Below are positions 1 through 8,985 of a stretch of DNA of 64,000 bases, one piece after another. Source of the DNA: Longispora sp040681875 (GTDB taxonomy: Bacteria > Actinomycetota > Actinomycetes > Mycobacteriales > Micromonosporaceae); the NCBI RefSeq assembly GCF_040681875.1, contig NZ_JBFAZP010000002.1, positions 372,001 to 436,000 of the forward strand. Direction: 5' to 3'. The first letter of the stretch is position 1. Every line of letters begins with the position of its first letter. The position numbers and the translations under genes were made by a program. Under the pieces are notes generated by a model. That model did no database searches, had not been told where the DNA came from, and worked only from the letters and a program-made list of their open reading frames with translations.

Positions 1-155
1 AGCGCGATGTAGATCAGGAACTGCGGACCCGGCAGCAGGCAGGACAGGAGGAACAGGAGCCGGACGGTGTTCGGGCTCATCCCGAACCGGTCGGCCAGCC
101 CGGCGCACACACCGGCGATCACGCGATTACGGGGCCTGCTCATCGTCTTCGTCAT
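1..155 (-). CDS. PspC-domain protein, N-terminal part only (runs off the window)
   Basis: The 51 visible residues start MTKTMSRPRNRVIAGVCAGL and continue with ADRFGMSPNTVRLLF and a hydrophobic stretch. This is the N-terminal signature of the PspC family (phage-shock-protein-C-like small membrane proteins, in actinomycetes often fused to sensor kinases or toast_rack domains). ATG at 155 or the in-frame ATG at 143 could be the start. The C-terminal part lies outside the window, so fusion partners cannot be judged. Family call is from recognised sequence pattern; role (envelope stress) is family knowledge only. Confidence 0.75.
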   Translation of the reverse strand, partial: MTKTMSRPRNRVIAGVCAGLADRFGMSPNTVRLLFLLSCLLPGPQFLIYIA

Positions 156-276
156 GCCCTCAACGATCCGTCACGGCCGGCCCACCCGCATCGGGAACAA
201 CCCCGATCTTGACCCTTAGCGGGCAGGTCAGGGGTCCGACGCCCGAAACCCCCCGACCCTTCGACGGGTACGGCTG

Positions 277-1017
277 TCAGGCGCCGTCCCGCCACAGCGC
301 CATCCCCTCGACGACGGTCAGCTCCTCGGAGACCCGTCGCCGCTCCGGTCCGGTGAGCGCGATCGCCCGCAGTTGCTCCAGCAGCGGCTCGATCCGCTCG
401 GGTTCGCCGAGGGCGGTCGCCACCTCGATCAGGGCGGCCAGGGCCAGCGCCCGGTCCACCGCCGGGGCTTTCTCGCCGTGCCGGCGCAGCCCGGAGGTGA
501 GGGTCCGGTACGCGGCCCGGTCGTCGTTCTTGAACTCGCGGAGGATCCGGGCGCTGTCGAGGACCCGGGCGAGCCCGTCGAGCTCCTTGGACCCGCCGTA
601 CTCCAGTTCCATCGGCTCGTCGCGCTGGATGAACAGGACGCTGTTGCCCGAGGGGTCGACCAGCGTGAACCGGCTCGCGCCGGGCCGGTACCGGGTGATC
701 CTCGGCTGCCCCGTGGCCAGCACCTTGCCGTGGGCCGCGCGCATGGCGGCGGTGAAGGCGGCGTGGTACGGGGCGACCGCGTCGACCATCACCAGGCAGC
801 AGCCGCCGGCCTCCTTCGCCGGGTCCAGGTCCTTCGGTGCCCCCGTGAAGTGCAGGTGGAAACCGCTCATGCTCAGCGCGAGATACACGTAGGGCTTCGC
901 CTGCCGGTACGTCACCGCGAAGCCGAGCATCTCGTAGAACGCGACGGTGTCGTCCACCGACACGCACGGCAGCATCGGGATGGTCGTCTCGTTCGCCTGG
1001 ATGGTCGCCTCAGTCAC
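277..1017 (-). CDS. VOC (glyoxalase/bleomycin-resistance-like) protein with helical C-terminal extension
   Basis: A 246-residue protein from a GTG start. Residues about 13-135 form one vicinal-oxygen-chelate domain: PMLPCVSVDDTVAFYEMLGF at the start, the central GFHLHF strand and FTLVDPSGNSVLFIQRD at the end. Such domains usually bind a metal or a small hydrophobic ligand; the substrate cannot be told. Residues about 140-246 are a charged, helical region rich in Leu, Arg and Glu that is not part of a standard VOC fold and may mediate dimerisation. The gene is flanked by short gaps and appears monocistronic. Function beyond the fold is unknown. Confidence 0.75.
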   Translation of the reverse strand: MTEATIQANETTIPMLPCVSVDDTVAFYEMLGFAVTYRQAKPYVYLALSMSGFHLHFTGAPKDLDPAKEAGGCCLVMVDAVAPYHAAFTAAMRAAHGKVLATGQPRITRYRPGASRFTLVDPSGNSVLFIQRDEPMELEYGGSKELDGLARVLDSARILREFKNDDRAAYRTLTSGLRRHGEKAPAVDRALALAALIEVATALGEPERIEPLLEQLRAIALTGPERRRVSEELTVVEGMALWRDGA

Positions 1018-1113
1018 TGGTCCGCGCCTCTCGATCCGTGGCCCCTCGATCGTTCGACGCCATTGTGACCGGGTTCGCGGATTTCCGCCTATGCGACAGG
1101 ATCCGTCGATGCG

Positions 1114-1872
1114 TCAGGCGACCCGGGTCGGTTCGGGCTTCGTGGCCGGCTTGCGGTTCTGGTCGAGGGGTACGAAGAGCAGGCCGAACAGGGTGCAGCC
1201 CACGATCGCCACGATCGGCGCGATGAACACGAACCGGTTGACCCCGCCGGAGACCTCGGCGGCCCGGTGCAGGTGCACCTGGATCCCGAACATCCCGGTG
1301 TAGTGCATGCCGACCACGGCCAGGCCCATGATCAGGGCGGCGCCCGCCATCGAGGCCCAGCGCTGGATCTTCAGGGTGAACCACAGGGCCACGGTGGACG
1401 CTGCCACGGCGATCACGACCGAGGCCACGTAGTACGCCGGGTCGTAGCTGACCGTGCCGCCCATCCGCATCGCCGCCATGCCCGTGTAGTGCATCGCGGC
1501 GACGCCGAGGCCGGTGAACACACCGCCGAGCAGGATCCGCCAGACCGACGCGTCGCCGAAGCCCACGATGAACAGGCCGATGCCCACGGACAGGACGGCG
1601 ATCAGCGCGCTCCCGGCCGTCACGGCGGGGTCGTAGCGCAGGTCCGTGCCCGGGACGTCGAAGCCGACGATCGCGGTGAAATGCATCGTCCAGATCCCGC
1701 AACAGCCGATGGAGAAGGCGCCCGCGACGAGCCACCACTGCCGGCCGGCCATGGACGGGTGATGGCGCGCATTGGACGTGCAGACCAGTCCGATACCGCA
1801 ACCGAATACCGCGATCACGTATGCCGCGACGGGGGTGACCCACCCGAGCGCGAACTGCTGCACCTCGGCCAT
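1114..1872 (-). CDS. MHYT-domain integral membrane sensor
   Basis: 252 residues from ATG at 1872, preceded by GGAG; an upstream GTG at 1890 is possible but has no good ribosome site. The protein is seven-helix-like and carries three diagnostic motifs: MHFT near residue 63, MHYTGM near 127 and MHYTGM near 189. MHYT domains are proposed to bind copper and sense gases (O2, CO, NO). In many bacteria they precede GGDEF/EAL output domains; here the domain stands alone, as in several actinomycetes. It ends in a short basic tail. No partner output gene is adjacent. Confidence 0.88.
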   Translation of the reverse strand: MAEVQQFALGWVTPVAAYVIAVFGCGIGLVCTSNARHHPSMAGRQWWLVAGAFSIGCCGIWTMHFTAIVGFDVPGTDLRYDPAVTAGSALIAVLSVGIGLFIVGFGDASVWRILLGGVFTGLGVAAMHYTGMAAMRMGGTVSYDPAYYVASVVIAVAASTVALWFTLKIQRWASMAGAALIMGLAVVGMHYTGMFGIQVHLHRAAEVSGGVNRFVFIAPIVAIVGCTLFGLLFVPLDQNRKPATKPEPTRVA

Positions 1873-1890
1873 GACACTCCGATTCACCAC

Positions 1891-2180
1891 GCGGTTAGCT
1901 GTCCTAAAAGTAGAACATCAAGTGGCGTGACCTGCCAGTTTGACCCCGGCGGAACAGGCGGCGGGACTGGGCGTCTCGTGCGGATTCAGTATGACGAACG
2001 GGAGAATTCCACCAGTGTGCCGTTAAGCACAGTCGGAATGCGCGGGGCCTTTATCGGGTGCGCCGGCATTGGGTACCCGGCGTATGTTTCGCGCTTTTCC
2101 GCGGCACGGAATCCGCGCACGGATCGCATTCCGATATTCACCGAGAGGTAATACCGCCGGCGCTATTCGTTCTTTTCCCC
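1891..2180. other. Gene-free, relatively AT-rich spacer
   Basis: About 290 bases between the MHYT gene start and the transporter gene stop, both on the minus strand. Base composition is visibly less GC-rich than the neighbours, fitting a promoter region for the MHYT gene. No credible ORF, RNA or strong hairpin was seen. Confidence 0.5.
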
Positions 2181-3044
2181 TTAGATTGCCCGGGTCGCAC
2201 GGGACCGGACCAGGTAGCCGAACCCGGCGGCCGTGAAGAACATGATCAGGCTGTACACCGCCGCCGGGACGGCCATCTCCGTGTTGTGCAGCAGGGTCGT
2301 CGCGATGACGATGGCCAGCGTTCCGTTGTGGATGCCGATCTCCATCGCGGCGGCCACCGACTCCGACCGCCCCACCCCGGCCAGCGTCGGCGCGTAGTAG
2401 CCGACGGCCAGGCTGACCAGGTTGAACGCCAGCGCCGCCGCGCCGGCGACCGCGAAGTACCCGGCGATGTTGTCCCTCTCCTTCAGGATCGCCCCGGCGA
2501 TCACCAGCACGAGCACCACCACCGAGAAGATCCGCACCGGCCCGCGCATCCGCTCGGCGAACGCGGGCGCCCGGCTCCGCACCAGCATGCCCACGGCCAC
2601 CGGCACCAGCACGATCGCGAACACCTGCACGACCTTGTCGAACTGCAGGCCGATCTGGTCGGCGTCGCGCACGAAGTACCCCAGCGCGAGGTTGACCACG
2701 ACCGGCAGCGTGAACACGGCCAGGACCGAGTTCACAGCCGTCAGGGTCACGTTCAGCGCGACGTTGCCGCCGAACAGGTGGCTGTAGAGGTTCGCCGTGG
2801 TGCCGCCGGGCGAGGCGGCCAGCAGCAGCATGCCCACGGCGAGGAACGGCGGCAGGTCGAACGCGAGGACGATGCCCAGGCAGACCAGTGGCAGCACGAG
2901 CATCTGGCAGACCAGGGCCACGAGGACCGCCCGGGGGAAGACCAGCACCCGGCGGAAGTCCGCGACGGACAGCGTGAGGCCCAGGCCCAGCATGACGATC
3001 CCGAGGGCCACGGGCAGGAGCACCTGCGTCAGTACCGAATCCAT
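2181..3044 (-). CDS. Bile acid:sodium symporter (BASS)-family transporter
   Basis: 287 residues, almost entirely hydrophobic, with about nine to ten membrane segments. The stretch LAASPGGTTANLYSHL around residues 95-110 matches the conserved ASPGG.xSN region of BASS/arsenical-resistance-3-like carriers, which import organic anions with Na+. The substrate is not predictable; bacterial members carry pantoate, pyruvate, bile acids or unknown acids. The ATG at 3044 lies 16 bases inside the 3' end of the SARP-type regulator gene, so the two genes are very probably cotranscribed and translationally coupled. Confidence 0.85.
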   Translation of the reverse strand: MDSVLTQVLLPVALGIVMLGLGLTLSVADFRRVLVFPRAVLVALVCQMLVLPLVCLGIVLAFDLPPFLAVGMLLLAASPGGTTANLYSHLFGGNVALNVTLTAVNSVLAVFTLPVVVNLALGYFVRDADQIGLQFDKVVQVFAIVLVPVAVGMLVRSRAPAFAERMRGPVRIFSVVVLVLVIAGAILKERDNIAGYFAVAGAAALAFNLVSLAVGYYAPTLAGVGRSESVAAAMEIGIHNGTLAIVIATTLLHNTEMAVPAAVYSLIMFFTAAGFGYLVRSRATRAI

Positions 3045-6000
3045 GTCTGTGGATTGTCCTCGCCACCGACCGGCGCACTATCCGCTGAACGCTCGCTTGA
3101 CGCCGGGGCCGGCGCGACCGGGACGCCCCGTTCCGCCAGCCACGCCGCCACCTCGTGCCGGGCCGGGGAGTCGATCGCCACGTACAGGTCGAGCGCCTCG
3201 CGGCCGGCCGCGCGGGCCTCCTCGTGGTCGCCCAGATCCCAACAGGCCCCGGCCAGCTGGAACAACGCCGACGCCTGCGAGCCGGGACGGCTCGAGGAAC
3301 GCGCCACGGCGGCGGCGTCGGCGAACCACCGGCCGGCGTGCTCCGAGCCGGCCAGCCGCGACGCGATCCGCCCCGAGAGCATGAGGGCGAACTGCAGCAC
3401 CGGCTGGATCCGCAGCGCCCGCGCCGCCGACAGGGCCTGGTCAGCCTCCGACCGGGCGGCGTCGAGGTCACCGGCGATCAGCCGCTCCCTGGCCAGCCCG
3501 GTGCGCGCGACGCACAGGCCGACCATGTCCCCGGTCTCGGCGAGGATCGCCAGCCCCCGCCGGTACAGGGCCTCCGCCTCGCCGTCGGGGTCGTGCTGGA
3601 CCAGCGAGGACGCCAGCGCGGTCAGGGCGTTGCCCTCGCCGGTCCGGTCCCCCGTGGCCTCCAGCACGGCCAGCGCGCGCCGGTAGGCGGCCCGGGCGGC
3701 CGGGAGGTCCCGCCCCAGTTCCAGGAGGAGATGGCCCTGGGTGAGGTACGCCCAGCCGAGTTGCGCGTGCCGGGGTCCGACCGTCAGGCGGGCCAGGGCC
3801 CACTCGACGGCCGCCGCCGCCGGCCGGACCTCGCCCTGGGCCCGCCAGGACACGCTCAGCTGCATCGCCGCCGTCGCGGCCCGGCGCGCGTCCCCGCGAC
3901 GCGCGAAGACCCGCCGGGCCCGGCGCAGGAGTCGGCGCGCGGGGAGGAACTGCCCCTGGTTCTGGCGCACGATGCCGAGGCCCAGCAGCAGGTCGCCGTA
4001 CCCGTCCCCGGTCTCGTCGAGGGCGGCCAGCATCCGTTCGGCGGCGGGGATCCACTCGTCGACGCCGTGGTCCAGCATCGCGCAGTTCGTCATCGCGGTG
4101 ACCAGTCGCCAGGCGAGGTCCGTCCAGCCGCGTTCGGCGGCGTCCCGGGCCGCCGCCAGCAACAGGGTGGACTCCGCGGCGAACCACGGCCGACCCGCCC
4201 CGGCGGGCCCCGGGGCCTCCGGGGACGCCGGGGTCGGGTAGAGGCGGACGGGCAGCGCGGCGTCGGCGCTCAGCGCGAGGTCGAGCAGGGTCCCGTACGC
4301 GCGGCGGAGGGCGGTGACGTCGTCGTCGTCCACCTGTTCGCGGGCGTAGAGCTGCACGAGGTCGTGCAGCCGGAACCGGTGGGCGTCCTCCGCCGCGCTG
4401 ACCAGCGACACCTCCGCCAGGCCGTCCAACACCCGTTCGGCGACCCGGAGCGGAACCCCCAGGAGCGCCGCGGCGGTCCACGGCGCGCACTCGGTGACGG
4501 GCAGCATGCCCATCCGGCGCAGGAGGACGGCCGACGGCTGGTCGAGCCGGCCGACGCTCAGGGCGAGGACCGCCCGGACGTCGCGGTCGCCGACCGTCAG
4601 CTCGTCCAGTCTGGACCTGCGGTCGGCGAGCCGGGCGGCCATCCGGGACAGCGGGCCCGCGCCGCGCCGGGCGAGCCTGCCGCCCACGATCCGCACCGCC
4701 AACGGCAGCCGTCCGCACAGTTCGACCAGGTCCCGGGCCGCGTCCGGCTCGGCCGCGATCCGGTCCCCGCCGGCGAACGCGGCCAGCAGGTCGACAGCGG
4801 CTGCGGCGGGCAGCACGGTCAGCTCGACGACATGGACGTCGTCCAGGCCCGCGAGCAGCCGGCGGCTGGTCACCAGCAGGCCGCACCGACCGCCGGGCGG
4901 AACCAGCGGGCGGACCTGCCGCTCGTCGGCGGCGTTGTCCAGCACCAGCAGCAGGTCGCTCGCGGTGAGCCGGGTGCGGTACAGGCCGGCGCGCGCCTGC
5001 CGGTCCTCCGGGATCGCGGAACCCGGAAGTCCGAGGCACCGCAGGACCGAGCCCATGACCTGGTGGGAGTCGGGCGGGTCTGGGTCGGTGCCCCGGAGGT
5101 CCACGAAGAGGCAGCCGTCGGCGTACCGGTCCTGCGCCTCGTGCGCCACCCGGACGGCCAGGGTCGTCTTCCCGACGCCGCCCATCCCCGCGACGCACAC
5201 CGTCGCCGCACCCGCGAGCAGCCGGGAGATCTCGGCGACCTCCGCCGCGCGGCCGGTGAAGGCGGCGACGTCGGCGGGCAGTTGCCGGGGCGGCCCGGGG
5301 TGGGGGTCCGCGCCGGCCGGCGGTTCCGGACCGTCCCCGCGCAGGGCCGGCCGTTCCGGACCGTCTCCGCGCAGGGTCGGCGGTTCAGCCCCGTCCCCGC
5401 GCAGGATGGTCAGCTGGAGGCGTTGCAGTTCCGGGCTCGGTTCGATCCCCAGTTCGTCGGCGAGGATCCGCCGGCCGTCCTGGTAGCGGAGCAGCGCCTC
5501 GGCCTGCCTCCCGGACCGGTACAGGGCCAGCATCAACTGGCCCCGGAGGCGCTCGCGCAACGGATGCTCCAGCACCAGCGCGCTCAATTCGGCCACCGCG
5601 TCGTGGTGCGACCCCAGTGCGAGCTGGACGTCGACGCGGTCCTCCACCGCCGCCAGGCGCTGCTCCGTCAGGTGCACGACGGTCTCGCGCAGCACGGCCA
5701 GGTTGGCCAGGTCGTCGAGGGCCGGCCCGCGCCAGAGCGCCAGTCCCCGGGCCAGCAGGTCCTGTCCGGTTCTCAGGTCGTCGCGGGCCACGGCCCGCCC
5801 GCCCTGCCGGACCAGGGCCCGGAAGACGTCGGCGTCCAGTTCGCCGTCGTGGACCACCAGTTCGTAGCCGTGCGGGTGCCGGACGACGCGGGTCTCGCCG
5901 ATCGTCCGGCGCAGCTGGTGGACGTAGACGTGCAGGTTCTTGCCGGCGGTCCTCGGCGGGGCGGAGTCCCAGATCGCGTCGAGCAGGGTGTCGACGGCGA

Positions 6001-6118
6001 CCGCCCGGTTGGGCTGGCACAGCAACGTCGCCACCAGGATCCGCAGGTTGCGGGCGCCCAAGACCACCGGCCGCGTGTCGTCGGACACCCGCAGGGGCCC
6101 GAGGATCCCGAAACGCAC
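3029..6118 (-). CDS. AfsR/SARP-type transcriptional regulator with NB-ARC and TPR domains
   Basis: About 1029 residues from GTG at 6118, chosen because VRFGILGPLRV is the usual SARP N-terminus; the longer ORF adds only a low-complexity leader. Order of parts: winged-helix OmpR-like DNA-binding domain (about 1-95), bacterial transcriptional activation domain (about 96-245), a linker with three near-identical decapeptides starting LRGDG, an NB-ARC ATPase with P-loop GMGGVGKTT near residue 310, then TPR-like helices to the end. AfsR-type proteins activate secondary metabolism in streptomycetes, but no biosynthetic genes are in this window. It overlaps the downstream BASS transporter gene, its most likely direct partner. 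Confidence 0.9.
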   Translation of the reverse strand: MRFGILGPLRVSDDTRPVVLGARNLRILVATLLCQPNRAVAVDTLLDAIWDSAPPRTAGKNLHVYVHQLRRTIGETRVVRHPHGYELVVHDGELDADVFRALVRQGGRAVARDDLRTGQDLLARGLALWRGPALDDLANLAVLRETVVHLTEQRLAAVEDRVDVQLALGSHHDAVAELSALVLEHPLRERLRGQLMLALYRSGRQAEALLRYQDGRRILADELGIEPSPELQRLQLTILRGDGAEPPTLRGDGPERPALRGDGPEPPAGADPHPGPPRQLPADVAAFTGRAAEVAEISRLLAGAATVCVAGMGGVGKTTLAVRVAHEAQDRYADGCLFVDLRGTDPDPPDSHQVMGSVLRCLGLPGSAIPEDRQARAGLYRTRLTASDLLLVLDNAADERQVRPLVPPGGRCGLLVTSRRLLAGLDDVHVVELTVLPAAAAVDLLAAFAGGDRIAAEPDAARDLVELCGRLPLAVRIVGGRLARRGAGPLSRMAARLADRRSRLDELTVGDRDVRAVLALSVGRLDQPSAVLLRRMGMLPVTECAPWTAAALLGVPLRVAERVLDGLAEVSLVSAAEDAHRFRLHDLVQLYAREQVDDDDVTALRRAYGTLLDLALSADAALPVRLYPTPASPEAPGPAGAGRPWFAAESTLLLAAARDAAERGWTDLAWRLVTAMTNCAMLDHGVDEWIPAAERMLAALDETGDGYGDLLLGLGIVRQNQGQFLPARRLLRRARRVFARRGDARRAATAAMQLSVSWRAQGEVRPAAAAVEWALARLTVGPRHAQLGWAYLTQGHLLLELGRDLPAARAAYRRALAVLEATGDRTGEGNALTALASSLVQHDPDGEAEALYRRGLAILAETGDMVGLCVARTGLARERLIAGDLDAARSEADQALSAARALRIQPVLQFALMLSGRIASRLAGSEHAGRWFADAAAVARSSSRPGSQASALFQLAGACWDLGDHEEARAAGREALDLYVAIDSPARHEVAAWLAERGVPVAPAPASSERSADSAPVGGEDNPQTWIRY

Positions 6119-6208
6119 GACCTGCCTCCCACGGGGGTCGGCGACCCGTCCGCGCCGGCCGGGCAACCCTACGTGCCCGGGGCCGCGCCCCGCTGTCCGC
6201 CAACACCG

Positions 6209-7084
6209 CTAGGCGCGTTGGGACTTCTCCCACCAGGTGAACGGCGCCCGGTACGCCGTCGGGGTGTCGTCCGGCGCGTGGCTGGCCAGGCCGTTGCGCC
6301 CGAAGTAGTAGTCGTGGACCTGGCGCTGGGCCGGGGCCGACAGCTCCGGGTCGCTCACCGCGACGGCGTGGACGTGGAACGGAAAACCCTGTTCGGGGGT
6401 ACGCAGCCACGCCGCGAAGCCGATCGTGCGCAACGCCAGCACCAGCCGCCAGCGCTGGGTCGTCGACAGCCCCGCCACGGAGATGTCGACGACCCCGCCG
6501 CCGTCGTGCGTACCCGCCGAGGTCGGGTCCTCCGTGGTGTAGGAGCCCTGGCTGAGCGTGACGCCCCACGGCAGGATGGCGTCGGCGGCGGCGAGCATCG
6601 TGGCGGTGCGGGTGTTGACCTGCCGGCCGCCGTACTCGTCGGTCCGGGAGCCGGCGCGCACCGGCCTGGTCACCGTGTAGCGGGTCTCGCCGAGCCTGGT
6701 CAGCGAGGTGACGCCGGGGAGGCCGTTCGCGTCGATCCCGGAGTAGCCGAGGTGGCGCTGCCAGGCCGCGTAGGCCGAGACCGTCGAGGAGCCGTAGTGC
6801 CCGTCCACGGCGGACGCCGCGAGCAGGCCCTTGGTGTTCAGGGCCTGCTCGACGGCGAGCACGTGGGCCTTGGCGCCCGGGGTCAGGCCGGTGTCCGGCT
6901 TGGGCGGGTCGAGCTGGGCGGCCAGGAGGACGAGTTCCATGTCGACCACGGGGAGGGCCGTGGCGGCCGTGGCGGGTGCGGCTCCGGCCGCCGGGGCGGG
7001 TGCCGCTCCGAGGGGGACGGCGGCGATCGTCGCGGCGGTGAGCGCGGCCCGGGTCAGCAGCCAGCGCCTGGTGGGAAGCTCCAT
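6209..7084 (-). CDS. Secreted peptidoglycan-binding protein with M15-like C-terminal domain
   Basis: 291 residues. The N-terminus carries a twin-arginine-like signal (TRRWLLTRAAL) followed by an Ala-rich hydrophobic core, so export is expected. Residues about 55-125 match a PG_binding_1 fold (AVEQALNTKGLL, VDGHYGSSTVSAYAAWQRHLGY). The C-terminal half shows HDGGGVVDI and FHVHAV, which resemble the HxxGxxxD and HxH zinc-ligand motifs of M15 D-Ala-D-Ala carboxypeptidases. It probably binds or trims peptidoglycan outside the membrane. The start is the ATG with a nearby GGAG; the longer ORF upstream is a shadow of the reductase gene. Confidence 0.78.
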   Translation of the reverse strand: MELPTRRWLLTRAALTAATIAAVPLGAAPAPAAGAAPATAATALPVVDMELVLLAAQLDPPKPDTGLTPGAKAHVLAVEQALNTKGLLAASAVDGHYGSSTVSAYAAWQRHLGYSGIDANGLPGVTSLTRLGETRYTVTRPVRAGSRTDEYGGRQVNTRTATMLAAADAILPWGVTLSQGSYTTEDPTSAGTHDGGGVVDISVAGLSTTQRWRLVLALRTIGFAAWLRTPEQGFPFHVHAVAVSDPELSAPAQRQVHDYYFGRNGLASHAPDDTPTAYRAPFTWWEKSQRA

Positions 7085-7278
7085 CGTGTCGCTCCGTCCT
7101 CCGTGGGGGTGGAGGTCCAGCCTGGCCGGGCTTCCTCCAGCCGGGCTCCAGGTCGGCTCCAGACCCACGGCGCCGACGCGGGGTCCGGGCGGCACGCGGG
7201 ACCGCCGGACGCCCCGGCCGTCCGCCCGCTGTCGTGCCGCCCCGCCAGGTACCCCCGCTGGGTTTTCGAGGGTGTGGG

Positions 7279-8124
7279 TCAGCGGAAGGCCGGCAGGTTG
7301 CGGGTGACCCAGTCGGCGAAGGGCCCGGCCGGGCGCCCGAGGACGGTGGCCACGTCGGGGCTGACGACCCGCTCGGCCGGCAGCGGCACGCCGAGGACGT
7401 CGAGGGTGCCGCCGATGACCTCCTCGGGCATGAACCGCGCCAGGTGCGCGTGGGCCTCGGCCCGGGACAGCTCCACGAACGCGACCTCCTCCCCCAGCGC
7501 CCCGGCGAGCACCTCGGCCTGCCGGCGTGGGCTGACCGCCTCCGGGCCGGTCAGCTCGTAGACGCGGCCGGCGTGGCCGGGCCCGGTCAGCGCGGCGGCG
7601 GCGACCTCGGCGATGTCGGCCGGGTCGACGACGGGCAGGGCCACGTCCGCGAACGGGGCGAGAACCACGCGTCGGGTCCGCACCGACTCGGCCCAGGCGA
7701 ACGCGTTGGACGCGAACCCGGCCGGGCGCAGGATCGTGTGGTCCACCCCGGACCCGCGCACCGCCGCCTCGAACCGGCGGAGCCGGTGGTGCGAAGGGGC
7801 GTCCGGCCGGGTGGCGCTGACCTGGGAGGAGACCAGGACGACCCGCTTGACCCCGGCGTCGACGGCCGCGTCCAGCAGGGCGGCGGGGTGCTCGCCGTGG
7901 CCGTTGAGCTCGCCGCCCAGCAGGAGGAAGAGCGCGTCGGCGCCGTCGAGGACCGGCCGCATGCTGGCGGCGGAGCCGAGGTCGGCCACCGCGTGCCGGA
8001 CCCCGGCCGCGGATCCCGCGGGCTGTGGGCGGCGTGAGACCGCGACGACCTCCTCGCCGGCCCCGGCCAGCAGCGGCACCAGGGTCCGTCCGATGTTGCC
8101 GGTGGCTCCCGTTACTACGATCAT
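7279..8124 (-). CDS. NmrA-like / atypical SDR NAD(P)H-binding reductase
   Basis: 281 residues from ATG at 8124 (GGAG seven bases upstream; the TTG at 8136 is less likely). MIVVTGATGNIGRTLVPLL at the N-terminus is the GxxGxxG dinucleotide-binding loop of atypical short-chain dehydrogenases, and the body resembles NmrA/NADPH:quinone-reductase-2-like proteins that sense or reduce quinones. No classical YxxxK catalytic pair is evident. It is divergently transcribed from a TetR regulator and a duplicated operator-like sequence lies between them, so redox- or drug-inducible control is likely. Confidence 0.85.
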   Translation of the reverse strand: MIVVTGATGNIGRTLVPLLAGAGEEVVAVSRRPQPAGSAAGVRHAVADLGSAASMRPVLDGADALFLLLGGELNGHGEHPAALLDAAVDAGVKRVVLVSSQVSATRPDAPSHHRLRRFEAAVRGSGVDHTILRPAGFASNAFAWAESVRTRRVVLAPFADVALPVVDPADIAEVAAAALTGPGHAGRVYELTGPEAVSPRRQAEVLAGALGEEVAFVELSRAEAHAHLARFMPEEVIGGTLDVLGVPLPAERVVSPDVATVLGRPAGPFADWVTRNLPAFR

Positions 8125-8139
8125 CGTGTACTCCAAGTG

Positions 8140-8213
8140 AGTTAGTTGCCTGACTCAAAAGAAGGTAGCACAGCCCTCCCGGGCGTTGTCTATAGTTGGT
8201 TGGGTGACTAACT
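8140..8213. promoter_or_regulatory. Duplicated operator-like site between the reductase and tetR genes
   Basis: Two copies of the same word, consensus AGTTRGTTGSSTGACTMA, lie at 8140-8158 and 8194-8213. Each is an imperfect inverted repeat (AGTTAGT or AGTTGGT facing ACTCA or ACTAACT). The first sits just upstream of the reductase start, the second covers the GTG start of tetR. This fits a TetR dimer repressing both divergent genes. Confidence 0.6.
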
Positions 8214-8797
8214 CAGTACCGACGCGGGCCGTCCGGGCGGCCGACAAGCGCCGCCGGCTCACCGCGGCGGCGGCCCAGGTCCTGCACGAGCGGGGCGTCG
8301 AACGCACCACGCTCGCCGACATCGCCAGCGCGGCGGAGGTACCCGTCGGGAACGTCTACTACTACTTCAAGACCAAGGACGACCTGGTCCGCGCCGCGCT
8401 GTCCGAGCACACCGCGCACCTCGACGACCTCACCGGCCGCCTAGACCAGCTGCCCGACCCGCTCGACCGGCTCCGGGCCCTCGTCGAGGCCTGGGTGGGC
8501 CAACGCGACCTCGCCGCCCGGTACGGCTGCCCGACCGGCACCCTGGCCGCCGAACTCGACAAGCGCGCGGACGGCACCCTCGACGCCGAGGCCGCGGTGG
8601 TGATCCGGCGGCTCCTCGACTGGGCGGCGGACCAGTTCCGCGCGGCAGGGCTGCCCGATCCGGACGGGCTCGCCCTGACGCTGGTGGCCGGGTACCAGGG
8701 CATGTCGTTGCTGGCCAACGCGCTGCGGGATCCGGGGGTGATGGAGCGCGAGGGCGCGCGGCTGCTCGACTGGCTGAGCTCACTCGGGGCGCGGTAG
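8204..8797 (+). CDS. TetR-family transcriptional regulator
   Basis: 197 residues from GTG at 8204; the six codons before it are unlikely to be translated and there is no clear ribosome site, so the message may be leaderless. Residues about 10-60 are a TetR helix-turn-helix (VLHERGVERTTLADIASAAE then VPVGNVYYYFKTKDDLV). The C-terminal ligand domain resembles YxaF/LmrA-like repressors. It is divergent from the NmrA-like reductase and one of the paired operator sites overlaps its own start, so autoregulation is expected. The ligand is unknown. Confidence 0.88.
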   Translation: MTNSVPTRAVRAADKRRRLTAAAAQVLHERGVERTTLADIASAAEVPVGNVYYYFKTKDDLVRAALSEHTAHLDDLTGRLDQLPDPLDRLRALVEAWVGQRDLAARYGCPTGTLAAELDKRADGTLDAEAAVVIRRLLDWAADQFRAAGLPDPDGLALTLVAGYQGMSLLANALRDPGVMEREGARLLDWLSSLGAR

Positions 8798-8943
8798 ACC
8801 AGCCGCCGGGACTCCGGACCCGGCCGCGCGTCCATCAGGTTCTCGGGGAGTCGGGTCCGCCCGCGCCTCCCTCGGCTCCCCGGGGCAGTCGGGCCCGCGT
8901 CCGCCCCGCGCGGACCCCCGACCCGGAGGCCCGGCGACACGGG

Positions 8944-8975
8944 TCTGACCCCGGCCCACCAGGACCGGGGTCAGA
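8944..8975. terminator. Bidirectional hairpin terminator
   Basis: A perfect 11-base-pair stem (TCTGACCCCGG / CCGGGGTCAGA) with a 10-base loop lies between the convergent tetR and aminotransferase genes. No U-tract follows, as is common in actinomycetes. Confidence 0.65.
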
Positions 8976-8985
8976 GCTTCGCGCC

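Noticed and set aside
258..272. Word TTCGACGGGTACGG also found near 44177
   Set aside because: Only two good copies with no longer shared flank; too short to call a repeat family.
3029..6118. Secondary-metabolite cluster marked by a SARP regulator
   Set aside because: No synthase, synthetase or tailoring set is nearby; the regulator is coupled only to a transporter.
3155..7561. Very long plus-strand open frame opposite the SARP regulator and its neighbours
   Set aside because: It mirrors minus-strand genes with clear domains; its product is Gly/Arg/Pro/Gln-rich without any domain. High-GC antisense frames stay open by chance.
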